Shown here piece by piece: positions 1-11,814 of a DNA stretch of 64,000 nt. The DNA lies in NCBI GenBank assembly GCA_009792885.1, contig WMCF01000018.1:4838253-4902252 (forward strand). The letters are read 5' to 3'. The position numbers and the translations under genes are program-made. Within the stretch, counting starts at the first letter, position 1; every line of letters begins with the position of its first letter. The notes under the pieces were generated by a model that worked only from the letters and a program-made list of their open reading frames with translations, had not been told where the DNA came from and made no database searches. This DNA is from Eremophila alpestris peregrina. Its lineage: Eukaryota; Chordata; Aves; Passeriformes; Alaudidae.

Positions 1-899
1 AATGACTTATCAAAACTCTGGAAGATACCAGTATTAAATTAAAAGTTTTCTGGAATAAATATTGAATACTAAAAATAAAGTAGAAGAGAGTAGAAATTTT
101 GGAAGATTATGTACAAAGCAGCTTTTGCTGTAGACTTATGGCTTCCTCCTTTACCATGCTGCATCCTTTGAAACCTCCAGCTCTTACTGAGTGGACTGAG
201 CAGCAACACAACAGCATCCATGCAAAATGCAGAAACCACATTTTTACCAACATTTCTGCATGAAAGTCTTTCTGACCAGCTTATGGCAAAAATTATGCAG
301 GAAAGCTTATGTAAAAGAAGTAGAGAAAGGTAGAGGAGAAAACAGGTATAAAAAAAGCTTTTGGTTGAAATATTAAGTCATGAGCTTAAATGACAATGTA
401 CTGATTAATGTGTATGGGATTACATCAGCACAGGGACCCTGCACTTTATACAATGCTCAAGGAAAAGCAAATATTTCATGGGGCATTCTAATACTCCAGT
501 TCTAACTTTTAACTCAGCATAACTTATGCATTTCCTTCTTTAACTGAGGAAATTAATATATATGTGTCTGTGCATGAGAAAAGAGACATGAAAGAGATAT
601 CTTTTGATATTGAGTAGGTGGCTATGGGCATTTTATAATGATAAAATCCATTCTCACCAGAAAGGTCAAAGCATTTCTGTAACTATCTTTCTCCTGTCTT
701 ATATTCATATTGTTTGTGGGAATGATTTGATACATTTTCAAGTCATGACAGTAATAGCAAGTGTCCAATAAAAAGTTCATTATACATCTAAACTTATATT
801 CTTTGAGTATTTTAAGGCAGGCAAAGTCTACTTCTTCCAAATTGTCTCATTACAACTGTCAAAAAACCTTCCCTAACCCTGATGCATTTGAACAATTGT
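1..899. other. Unassigned AT-rich DNA
   Basis: I see no gene, recognisable transposon or long simple repeat here. Short open frames are at chance level for AT-rich DNA. Confidence 0.6.
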
Positions 900-1040
900 A
901 TTAATGATGAGAAGCACGAAATCTGGTAGCTTTGGACACCTTTTGACTTGACTGAAGCTTGTTAAATAATTCATTCCTGGCTGTCCTCATTTGTTTCCTG
1001 CTTTTAAGTGACACATGGGATTTAACTGGGGTTTGTAGCT
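900..1040 (+). repeat. 141-bp duplicated module, copy 1
   Basis: This segment recurs at 4496-4636 in the same orientation with 6 substitutions and no gaps (about 96% identity, compared by eye). It starts with ATTAATGATGAGAAGCA and ends with GGGTTTGTAGCT. The flanks outside these limits do not align between copies, so the edges are sharp. It has no TG/CA termini, no poly(A) tail, no clear target-site duplication and no obvious coding potential. It may be a small interspersed-repeat family or a local duplication. I do not recognise the family. Confidence 0.85.
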
Positions 1041-4000
1041 ATTTCCTGCTTAATGACAAGTTACTCAGTGGGAAGATTTTTCCAGGCTCTTACAACTGTA
1101 CCACAGGTATACATCTGGGTGATTAGCTGAAGAAATGCATGATTGAGCCAAGATATTTGCATGAGTAGGTGGGAGCCCGTGAGGCAAATTAAACAGCTCC
1201 ATTAGCTAAAGCCATTTGAGAAATACATCTCACAAGGAGGAATACACTGTGTGCAAGGATTCTAAGGTAGTCAGGTGCTGTCATGTGGAAGGCAAAGATT
1301 AGGGGTGTTAAGCAGTGCAGGCTGTTTGTAGATTTGATGACAAGTGGACCTTAAAACCTGCAGCTGTTGGCAATGCCTGGGACAAAGGGAGCTCTGGAGG
1401 CTGCACAAGGGCCATGCACGGTGTGTTTGACAGGCTTGCTATTTATTACTTTTAATTTCATGAGCACAGGATTGTCTTTGCTTTTATTGTCTCTCCTGAC
1501 AGATGTGATACATTGGCTCTGTACAGGCAGATATTCAGAGAATTAGCAGAGTCATTGCAATGCTGAGCACTGCAATGGTTCTGATGGAGCAGCTCAACTC
1601 CTTGAGTGGGATAAAGAAAGTTTCCAGTGTTCTGGTACATTGAATAGATAAACATGTGTTAGACAGGGATTCATCAAAGGCAGAAAGTATGAATAAAGAG
1701 AAGCACACCTGAAGGTCTGCTTCATTATAGCTGAAAAGCTGAAGATGAGGAAACATTTTGAAGGATAGGCAAGAAATTGCATAAAAGAACCTTTTCCCCA
1801 AACCTAAACTCCCAGTTTCTTTTTCTTGTTTTCCACTATTGGAAAATGAAATAATGAATTATGTTTTTATAAAATCTTCTGTTATCTATGCTATGTGTCT
1901 GGAAATAAAAATTATATGCTCTAGATTGATAAAAAGGCTGTTATATAATTATGAAGTTGGTGTACTTTTAAAAGTAGTGATTCTTTGGGCCAGAAAATAT
2001 TTGAAAGCCTAAATAATATGAATTTTATAAGCTCATGGCTAAAGTTATGATTTTAATTGACAGTCAAGCCAGACTGAATCTGCTTTTTAGCATATATTTA
2101 ATTCTTCCACATGAAAAGTGACTTCCTTGGCTGAAGTTTGAATTTTTCTTTCTCTACACTAAATTGGCACAATATGAATAACAGCACTATGAACCTGTAT
2201 GCTGAAACACCTGCATCTGCATGTGTGTGCAAACAGACCACACATGCCATGCACTTTCCTTCCTGGTAAGTCATGCTGCTTTACAGGTGAGTGGGTCCAT
2301 GAATAAGGCTGAAGAAATCTTTTTCTCCTTTCTAAGTGAGTAGTTGTGAAGCAGGGCTCAAAATTTTGTCTCCTTAGGAGGAGCAACTCTGGGCTCAACC
2401 AGAAACTTCAGCAGTGCCAAATGGGCTTAAGAGCACATAAATGAAAGTATGAGTAAAACATGAGATTTGTAGTCAATGTTCTTTTTAGGGGGAACTTTGC
2501 ACACTTAGGTTTAACAATCAAAGCTGACTGAAATAATTGTGATGTATAGGAAATTTGCCCAATACGAGGGAAGAGAGCAATGGAGGTATTTTTAATCCAA
2601 CTCCAGTCAGCAAATAGTTTAAGCAGATGAATAAATGGTGTGTGGAATTCCTGAGAACAAAAGGATCCTTTTCCCACAGCTCTATTCATAATTCAAGAAA
2701 GGTGTTAGTAAAATGAAGAGGGCTTAGAGAAAAGCTGTGACTAAAGGACTGTATAATTTGCCTCTATTCTAAAAGAAGAAAGGATCTCTGGCTGTTTATC
2801 TTTCCAAAGAGAAGGTTAAAGGGTATGCTTCCTATGCAGGAGAAGAAAATTGATAATAGAGGGATCTCCAATCTACTTTACACAGATAAAATGAGATCAA
2901 GAATGAGGTCTGACAAATGAAGATGAGAATGCTAATCCAGTTTTTAGTGAACATAGTTAACCACATAAAAAACTTTGGGAGAATTTTGGTCAGCTCCATG
3001 CCAGCAGCAATGGAAAGAGGGAATTTTTCTCAAGTATGTATGTTATACTTGTTTGGAAGTGGAAGTGGGAAGTGTTTTGGGAAAATGAGTGACCCGATAT
3101 GCAGAATTTCAAAACAACCGTGCTTGTTTTGTCATTGCTTTTAGTGAGTCAAGATCTTTATTCTAGATCATCTGTGTTAATTTTTTCTATATTGTGCATT
3201 CCGTAGAATCAGGATTCTGAAATTTGTACATAGATTTGTTCCTGATAGTTGAGTCACAGATAAAAAAAATAAAATACAGGTAACTGCATTTGAACTAAGG
3301 GTGGTTTTACTATTATAGAACCAACAGATCATCAAATAGACCAGCAGAGCTTTTTTATTAGGCGATAGTTTAAAGTGCAAACTCACAGGAAGTCATAGGT
3401 GCTAAGATTAACATTAAATTCTACCAGAAGCAACAGAATAGAGACAGCCCATGAACCACTTTTGTCTGGAGTGAATTAATTACTGATCAGTTGTGTTCAA
3501 ATTTTTGGTGAACTAGCAAAATAATTTTTGAAGTTTACTGGAAAATAATCTTTTCTATTCAGGAACCATTTGACAATAATAAATTAATCAAGGGAGCCCC
3601 TTCTAGCTATAATTCCTTTACATTAGAAGCCATTTCCAGGCTGCAATTCCTAATACTATTATCAGTATTTTTACCTAAGTTTAATGCTACAGCATGTGCC
3701 TTTAGCAAAACTGGAGCTGAAATGAGAATGAAATATGTAGAAGCAAATCCTTTAGCTCTTCTATCATCCTTTTCAGGCCAAAGATATCCTCATGGCTTTT
3801 GTGCTTAATTGAGCAATTAGAAAATTTTGTCTTTGTCTTTTTTTTTAATTTTTGTATTCAAAAAAAATTATCCCTGTGCAACTCAGGAGTATATCATACA
3901 TTCACAAGCTCATTTTTTAAATTAAATTTCACTAAGATGTGAAGGTGTGACTTTTGAACCCTCAGTCATCTGTTTCCCATCTTATCTTCATATTGAGAAG

Positions 4001-4495
4001 TTAATGTAATCATATAAACTTTCGACTGCAATACAGAAAGTGTGTTTTGTAAACTTGATTGAAAGAATGAGCACCTAATGTGTGTGCTCACAAGTGTACA
4101 CACTTGTGTATTTATGCACAAAGCACACAGGAGGATGCAGGCAATTTGGCATTTGGGATCTGCTCTGCAATACATGTGGTGTGGAGGATGCACTGTGTAT
4201 TTTATTTGTGACAATGTGGTATTGTGTGGAGTCTGGGGTGTTGAAGTGGGTCTTGTTTCCTTCCCACTCTGCCAGATTCATTCAAAGGCCCTAAGGTAAT
4301 TTTCCCTGCTGAAAGCCGATAGTCATGTTTTAATCTGCCACTAATAAATATTTAAAATATCTTGAAGGAAGAAGGAGAAATAGTTGGTAGGTCCTGTTCA
4401 TATTCCACATGCTGTGGAGTCCTGCACATTCTGTCAGCCAGTCCTTCCCACTAGGCCATTTATACTGGTTAATAGCCTGATGATAGTGTGTTATC
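1041..4495. other. Unassigned DNA between the two 141-bp copies
   Basis: This is anonymous AT-rich sequence with no recognisable gene or repeat. If the two 141-bp copies were terminal repeats of one element, this would be its 3.45-kb interior, but it shows no long frame or retroviral motif that I can see. There is a short poly(A)/poly(T)-rich patch near 3835-3870. About 3560-3730 has few simple repeats and looks like unique sequence. Confidence 0.5.
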
Positions 4496-4636
4496 ATTAA
4501 TGATGAGAAGCATGAAATCTGGTAGCTTTGGACACCTTTTGACTTGACTGAAGATTGCTAAATATTTCATTCCTGGCTGTCCTCATTTGTTTCCTGCTTT
4601 TAAGTAACACATGGGTTTTAACTGGGGTTTGTAGCT
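4496..4636 (+). repeat. 141-bp duplicated module, copy 2
   Basis: Direct-orientation partner of 900-1040, about 3.6 kb downstream, with 6 mismatches and the same length. A small inverted repeat (TGATA ... TATCA, 4481-4496) abuts its left edge and is absent at copy 1. Family unknown. Confidence 0.85.
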
Positions 4637-7600
4637 CCATCCTGTCTGTGATGGTGGTTCCTTGTGTCTTGTGTCACTGGCCTTTACAATGCATTTATAT
4701 GTAGAGTTAATTTGGGATCCTTACACATTTATTTCTAATGTAATGTACTTAATATAATGCCTAAAATTGGGATCCTTCAGAACTTCTGGTAAAAATAATT
4801 ACAGTATTATTTGTGAAAGTAAATATGGATTAGGTTTTTCTTTTATTAGATGCTATGGATGCTGGAATGAAAGATGTATACTCCTTGAAAGAATTTATCC
4901 AGTCATTAATTGTCAACAAGGCAATTGTAGATGGATTTGATCTTTTAAGTACTGGAACACAAACAAACCTCAAGCCTGGAAGATGTAGTTGCCAGAAGAT
5001 CTCACTTCATCTGGGGAATGTGAAGCTCAGAAACCAACAAATTCTTATTTTTAATACTGAGACAACAAGAATGACAGTATTAAAAGAAATTGGTCATGTC
5101 ACTGACACCCTAAACTGTTATGATTATCCTTTTATGGGTCTGCTAGTTGGATTAATTTTTTTCCCCAACTTAGTTATAACTGATCAGCATTATAGCAACA
5201 GGCAGTGTTTTATGTCCTTGTTCAGTTGTGCTTAATGTTTCATAGCCTCAGAGTGGGATACAATTCCAAGTTACTGCCAGGTTATACCTGAGCCAGTTGC
5301 TGAAGATGTGATTGGTTCTCTTTGGTATGTTTAGCTCCTAAAGTCATTTGGAGATTCTTTTTCCCTAATATCAACTCACCATCTAACCTATATTATTTTC
5401 TGTAGCAGTGCTTATGATACTCAATCTTTTTACACAGAATGATATGCTTAGAAAAAATTTTAAGAAATTCAAGTGAATGTCAAAGCTCCGCAGCAAAAGT
5501 GAGCAGAGTTGAAATCAAGCAATTTCTAATTTTTAGCCAACATTTGCTGAAATATCTTTCACTGTTTGTGCAGCTCCAGTCAAGAGGAGCCAATATCCAC
5601 ATGTTGTCCATGGCATGCACAGCTGCACTAATCAGATCTTTCCCTGCTCTGCAATTGCTCTTTTTGCTTAGCCTAGCTGGGTTCTCTGTCAATACAGCTG
5701 ATTGCTATGGTTACAGACTGCCTGCTGTATGGTAGGCCTGAAAAGGCTGTAAAAGAAAATATTTCACTCCTGATAGGTAAATATTAGGCTTTTCTTATTG
5801 GAATATTATATACATTTATTTAAACTTGAGTTGAAAATATTTTTTGCAACAGCCACTGCACCAAGCACTTACAATTAATGACTTTTTAACAAACAGCAGG
5901 ACTTTGACAGTGTGGAATATCCATGTTTCCTTTTGTTCTCTATCATGACCTGTGAAGAACTGTGTACAACCAGGTAAATATGGAAGAATATGATATTTTG
6001 ATCATTTTCCTTCAGGGTTATGTTCTTGTTTCTTCATGTTTTGAAGGTGGGAATGTAGTTGATTGGGATGGGGGAGCGGATTGATATCCATGTGTGCAGC
6101 ATGGACATTGTGAGGCAGGAACTGGCAGCAAGAGTGAAAGAATACATCCAGACTTCACATTCCTTGCAAAATCAAGACTGTAGTGGTCCATGGTGTATCC
6201 TTGCCAAATATATTTATTGCTTCAAACAACCCTCTTTGTTGTAGGTCCTTGAATTCCTACATGTAAAATTTTCAGCAAGGGAATTTAGTTCATATCCAGA
6301 GGTGGGGTAAAGAAGGTTAAAACAAAGAGTAGAATGGTAGTTAAAATAAAATACTTCAGGCCTGTCAGCTTCTCCAAGTCACTCATTATCAAGGAGGTAC
6401 AAGAAACTGGTCCACTTGTCCAGCTGAGCAACCCATTCTTATAGCAACTAAATGAGAGCTATGAAGACAGTTAAACATTTGAGAACTCTTTTATCAGGTC
6501 AACCCTGGCCAGAGGGATGAATGATAAAGTCTAAAAAAATATTCACATTCAAGTACACTGTGTTAGTTCATTGACAAACTGTCCTGATTGATGTGCAGCT
6601 CGGATGACTTTCAAGTGATATTTCCTCTTAGTCAATGTGTTTATAGACACAGAACTGTTTTTGCTTGCAAATTCTATAACTGCACTTTTACACTGGGAAA
6701 CAGGCAAACTTTGTTAAGATTTAACTCAAAATCTGAAATAAGGGGAAATTCTTAAAAATACTGGGATTCTTTTACTCAGGTTTTGTAGCCATGCTTTTGA
6801 CATTGGTGGGTTCATGGGATGATGTTGTTTGGTCATGTAAAGGTGATAAGTCATTATGTCATATATAAAGGAAGCTGTTAATTTGGGGAGTTCAATTTTT
6901 AAGCTTGCATTTGGGTGGATGCATTTTTTTTTTTTTTTGGAAGAGTAGTGCAGCTTAAATTGAAAATAGAGAGTAAGTTACACAGTAGTCAGAAATCTAT
7001 CTTAGGTAAATTGTCATGATGTTCTTATACATATCTAGCACCTTTCAACTGTTGTACAGTGATTTACACCTCCAGACCTATATGTTCCCCAAAATATTTG
7101 TCATTAAATTCTTCCAGCTTTACTAAATGTCATGTATTTTCACATTATGTCCATATCTTCAGCATAAGATTCTAATAAACATCAATTTCTTTAATTCTGA
7201 AATTGTATTTGAATTGGTTGTCGGTATTTGTCCTTTCATTTAACTTAATTTGATCAAGCAAATCAAATGGTGTTCTGAAATCCACCAGTTTGCAAAACCC
7301 TTGGTAATTTTATGGGCCTTTGCCAAAGAGTAAGTGAAAATCAAAGATTTATACTTACAGAGGTTTTGCTCAGGTAGGTCAGGAATTCTAACCCCTCTGA
7401 TGTGAGGTTAAGCAAAGAACATGCAGCATGCTTTTCTTTTTACAAATGTATCTTCAGGGGTCAACAAAAAGGAAGAGGAGTGTAAGGACATTTCCAGAAT
7501 ATCAACTGCTATAAACCAGGGCTATATAGCTGGACTACTGTATTCTGTATATTAATTCAGGCCATACTTATTTATGTTTCATGTCTTTTAAAGTAAAATC

Positions 7601-8489
7601 AGATTATTTCATCTTACTAGAATTTAACAGCTTTTATTAGATTAGTAGGAATTGCATATTTCATTGAAGCTCTATTCAGTTACAAATGAAACCACAGCTT
7701 TAAGATTCCTGGGAATTTCATAGGAAGGATATTGCCATCCTTAAATAAAATTTGTAATTTTATTTTAAATGCAAAATTCAGAAGAGTTCATCTTTACATT
7801 CTCAATATACCCCCTCACCAGTATTGCGTGGTATCACCACACAGCCACATTTCCATCAGCAGATGCAATGGTCTTTATGAAGCATTTCTAAAACAGCTAC
7901 CAGCCTCTGCAGCAGAAGTTCTTTTAAATTACCCTCAAAAGAGTGCTCGAACAAAAACCCCACCAAACAAAACACAGAAGTTGGAGCCAACAGCTAAATA
8001 ATGGGTTTTAAATAGTATTGGGAGAAAGCCAGTATAGCAACTGTTTCTGGACAGAATTCATAATCTGTTTTATTCTGTGCTGAATGTCATAAACTACCTT
8101 TCTAATCATGCTCAAATGTGCTGCAAGCTCATTCAAGAGCATAACATGCCTAAACAGTTTTATGGCACCTTGCAACCTAAATCTAGAGAAATGCTGAATG
8201 CCATTCTCTACAACTCCTTCTCTCTAAAAGATGTACAAAATTCTAAATGCACACGAATTTTTATAGAAAGGATGCATAATGCATAGACTTTTTTCTATCC
8301 TGTCACAGGGATGCCAGATACATTAAACAGTGATGATAAAGGATTATAAACCTTTGAATCCTGTGGCAAACTGTCCTGTGGTGTGTTCTGTATGTCTTAG
8401 TGTTTAGAAGCAGCAGGCAGCTTGCCATCTTTCAGGGGTGGATGAATGTCTGTGACATCACTGGATATGTTAAACAGAAAGTCTGGAGT
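4637..8489. other. Unassigned DNA
   Basis: No gene or transposon is recognised. The longest open frame (4855-5235, plus, 126 codons) resembles nothing I know and is within chance expectation. It has AT-rich codon use and no convincing promoter or splice context. A 15-base T run lies at 6924-6938. The rest is unique AT-rich sequence. Confidence 0.5.
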
Positions 8490-8820
8490 CCCCAGCCTGA
8501 AGCAGGGCTAAGTTCAGGTTAGATTAATTGGCTCAGGGATGTGTCCAACAGAGTTCTGAGTCTTCCAGGTTGAAGAGATTAACCTGTTTCAGTGTTTCAT
8601 CATCTGCATTATGTGGTTTTTAAAAATTATATTTTATTGGAATTTCTCTTGCCACAATTTTTGTTCATTATTTCTCTTCTTTTTGCTCCCTTTGTCCTCT
8701 TTTATCCAAAAATACAGGCTCCATTTCTACAATCAACTTGCTGGGAACAAAAAGCAGCAATTAATTTCTTTCCATTGCTCTTCTCTACTACAATTTTATC
8801 TGTGTTTTCTCTTTATGTAG
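8490..8820 (-). mobile_element. Old CR1 LINE 3'-region fragment
   Basis: Read on the plus strand this carries the reverse complement of the CR1 3' region in order. The landmarks are GGCTCAGGGATGTGTCCAA near 8531-8549, then the block around AACCTGTTTCAGTGTTTCATC near 8581-8600, then a stretch matching the region that ends with GGCTCCATTTCT near 8718-8729. CR1 is the dominant avian non-LTR retrotransposon and is usually truncated at the 5' end. This copy is strongly diverged and lacks a clean 3' tail, so it is ancient and dead. The edges are approximate. Confidence 0.6.
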
Positions 8821-10629
8821 TGCATGGGCACAAATGCACATTCAGGGAATGCCCAAGTGAAAGCCCTTCCTCTGTGCAGGCAGGGGAATATCCAGTGTGA
8901 CTCTAGTAACTAAAATGAGGGCTGTCTCATGAGATATGGTGTGAAATTATGAGCATTACTATCAGGACAGAAGGAGGAGAAAGAAGCAACTACAGTGAAA
9001 TTAGATTTTGTACCCACAAAGGGTTCAGGCCACCTGTAAAATAGGTTTAGCCTAACTACACCCTGGATGTCTCAAAATGGACTCATAAACCTGATTATCA
9101 ATCAAATTAAACTTGGAATAGCTTTTAGCCTAAGCACAGTCAAAAAGTGAATAAAAAAAGGGTGAAGTTTGGGCTTCCCCAGGTTCTAATTAAAAAAAAA
9201 AAATCAACAAAAAACAACTCATCTCCAGGTCAGGAGATGCTCTGTTATGTTTATAAAAAGCAGATGTGGCAATCCAACTAAGCTGTCTGTAGAGATGCAG
9301 GATGTGAACACAGGCATACACACTGCTCAGGAGATATATTTTCTCTAACAGTTTGTCTTCTGCACCAGATCTTGATGGAAAATAGATGCTTTTACCTGCA
9401 CTTCAGTGCCTAAAACTAAGGAATCTGTATTCAGGCTTATTTCCGAAGAGAATGATTCCTTTGGGCAGAAATCTCATGTTGAGCAGGCAAGAACAACCAG
9501 TTGCTCAGTGAAGTATTCAGAGGTTAAAACTGCCTGGGTAATATAATTTTTGCAACAACTACTGTAGTTTTTAAAAATGTATCGGTCCAAGCACAGAAAA
9601 TTTGGACATTATATTTTATGGAAAAATAATTCATGGAAAAAAAAAGCATATAGTAGTAAGAAGTAGTCAGAATCTGAATTTGAAAGGAGGTTTTTAAAAA
9701 TGGTTTTGTAGGAAGGAGGAGGAGAGGAGTGTGATGAAACTATGCACAATTATTTTGCAAAAATATATTTTCCCTGTATTTATTCTGATGCCAATTCAGT
9801 CTGAATAGAAGTAGCATTGCTGGCACCAACATATGGCAAACTCTGAGAGTGTTTACATGATTGCCACACCAATTATTAATAATCATTTAGGTAAAGAACA
9901 AAAGGCATGAATTTTTTATCCAATTATATTTTTTTCCTTTTCTGACTAGTCGAATGAATAGTTCTTTCAAAAGGATTTTTTTTCCAGCAATGAACAATAA
10001 GGCCATGTCTTCTCCAAGATGTCACATTGATCCAGTTTGTTCTCTCTAATTGCATTGATTTAATGTTATTGAACTGAAAACTCTTACTACGACTGTAGTG
10101 CAGTCTTAAGGTGGATTCCTTTGAAATTGGTACATCCACATTTATTTTTTGTTTTTTAATTCAGCTACCATTATATCTTTTTTGTAATATGTCATGTACA
10201 GCCAACTAGCAGACCAGGGAGGCTTCAGTTGACAGTAAAAAAGTCACAAAGTCCAGTAGTCATTTCCAAGTATCCATTAGTTTGGCAGCATTGTATGTAC
10301 CATGGTGAATGCTGAAAATATAAAGAAAATTGTACCCTACATGAAGTGTTATAAGGCCACAGCAAGTATATTGAGCACACACCCTCACACACAAAGAAGC
10401 AGGCACTCTGCCAGTCTGATCCTCTTCCCATGCCCTGGACATTCATCGTGACACAGGTCGTCATATGGAAGGTCATAATTTATGGAAGAACAATGTTCAG
10501 TTCAAACACTGATCTTTACATTCTAAATAGCTCTCTATGATCAGATCACTGCCACCCTTCTGTCTGCTTTCTGAAATCAGAAAGGAAATACTTTTGCCTT
10601 GTAGGCAAGGGCAGCAGCATTGCTGTGAG

Positions 10630-10651
10630 ACCTTCAATCACTTTTGAAGGT
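10630..10651. repeat. Perfect 8-bp inverted repeat
   Basis: ACCTTCAA and TTGAAGGT flank a 6-base loop (TCACTT). A stem this short arises by chance in 64 kb, and no function is implied. Confidence 0.7.
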
Positions 10652-10774
10652 CCAGTTTGCTCTCCCTGCTTCCATGCATTTCAGAGCCTTTCACTGGGCT
10701 GATGGCCAAGGCAAGGGAGACATTTAACTTCACCCTAAGGACTTTAAAGTGTCAGTGATGTGTATTTTGGAAGA

Positions 10775-10812
10775 GTGGAAGTGGTGTTGGGATGTGGAAG
10801 TGGTGTTGCCGT
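10775..10812 (+). repeat. 19-bp tandem duplication, two copies
   Basis: Unit GTGGAAGTGGTGTTGGGAT is followed immediately by GTGGAAGTGGTGTTGCCGT, matching at 16 of 19 positions. It is a small local duplication. Confidence 0.8.
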
Positions 10813-11223
10813 ATGTCAAGACGCATCATGTATTGTCTGCTCCATTTCACCCAACATCTGTGAGACATAAAGAGGAATCCTGGAGGATATGCCTGCTAAG
10901 TGGACATGAAGGACTTGAAGATTAGAGCTGTCTAGAACAACGTACTTCAAAATCTCCTAAACGATCACTGCAGTGAAGTGTGTTGTGTTTCTCTGGAAGT
11001 TCCAGGGGACAGTAGGTCTGGGTGATAGGTTGCAACCAAGAAAATGTTAAGTGGAACAGGTACTTCCTGGTAGCTGATGGCTTGTCTTTCTATGCGCCAA
11101 AATGAGTATTCTGAAGGAACACAAATTATGGAAAGTGTTCTTTCTCCACAAAAACTATAAAAAAGCTAAAATGTGAGAGTAAGGTAACTGTGTTTGGGTA
11201 AGTTTTAAACTATTCACAAATAC

Positions 11224-11814
11224 TGTTGTGATTTAACCCCAGCTGCCAGCCAAGACCCCCAGAGCCACTCATACCCCTCTCCCCCAAAGGATGGGGGAGA
11301 AAATTGGAAGAATGAAAGTGAGAAAACTCATGGAGTGAGATAAAGGCAGTTTAATAGGGGAGGCAAAAGCTGCACACAAGCAAAACAAAATAAGGAATTC
11401 ATTCACCACTTTCCACTGTCAGCCAGGTGTTCAGCCATCTCCAGGACAGCAGGGCCCCATCCCGTGCAATTGTGACTTGGGAAGACAAATGCCATCAGTA
11501 CAAATATTCCCAAATTTCCTTCTTCTCCCCACAACTTTCTACACAAACCATGACACCATATGGTATGGGACATCTATCTTTGCTCAGGTGAGATCAACTG
11601 TCCCAATTGTGTCGCCTCCCAGACTCTTGTGCAGCCCCAGCCTCCTCACTGGTGGGGTGGGGTGACAGGCAGAAAGTCCTTGGCTCTGGGTAAGCCCTGC
11701 TCAGCAATAACAAAAGCATTTTATATCATCAACCTGTTTCCAGCTCAAATACAACACAGCACCACACCATCTACTGTAAAGAAAATTAACTCCATCCCAG
11801 TCAAAACCAGCACA
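11224..11814 (-). mobile_element. Solo LTR of an avian endogenous retrovirus
   Basis: This 591-bp block matches, nearly end to end, a widespread avian LTR type that I recognise by its termini and internal landmarks. On the minus strand it begins TGTGCTGG and ends CACAACA, giving the TG...CA ends of LTRs. A polyadenylation-like ATTAAA lies on the minus strand at 11355-11350, about 126 bases before the 3' end. The core-promoter area near 11,540-11,560 has lost its TATA-like sequence. No second LTR or internal region adjoins it, so it is a solo LTR left by recombination. Flanking pentamers AATAC (11219-11223) and AATTC (11815-11819) match at 4 of 5 bases and could be a decayed target-site duplication. 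Five-base duplications would suit an ERVL-type element (inference). It has no coding capacity. Confidence 0.85.

Larger units (their letters stand above)
8821..11223. other. Unassigned DNA
   Basis: No gene is recognised. It contains a 12-base A run at 9192-9203, a hairpin at 10630-10651 and a 19-bp tandem duplication at 10775-10812. The segment 10,560-10,740 is slightly richer in G+C but cannot be assigned. Confidence 0.5.

Noticed and set aside
900..4636. The two 141-bp copies as the LTRs of one provirus
   Set aside because: No TG...CA ends, no target-site duplication, no primer-binding or polypurine site, and no retroviral coding remnants between them.
4855..5235. 126-codon plus-strand open frame preceded by a pyrimidine-rich stretch ending in TTAG
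   Set aside because: Codon use matches AT-rich background, no domain is recognisable, and a few frames of this size are expected by chance in 64 kb.
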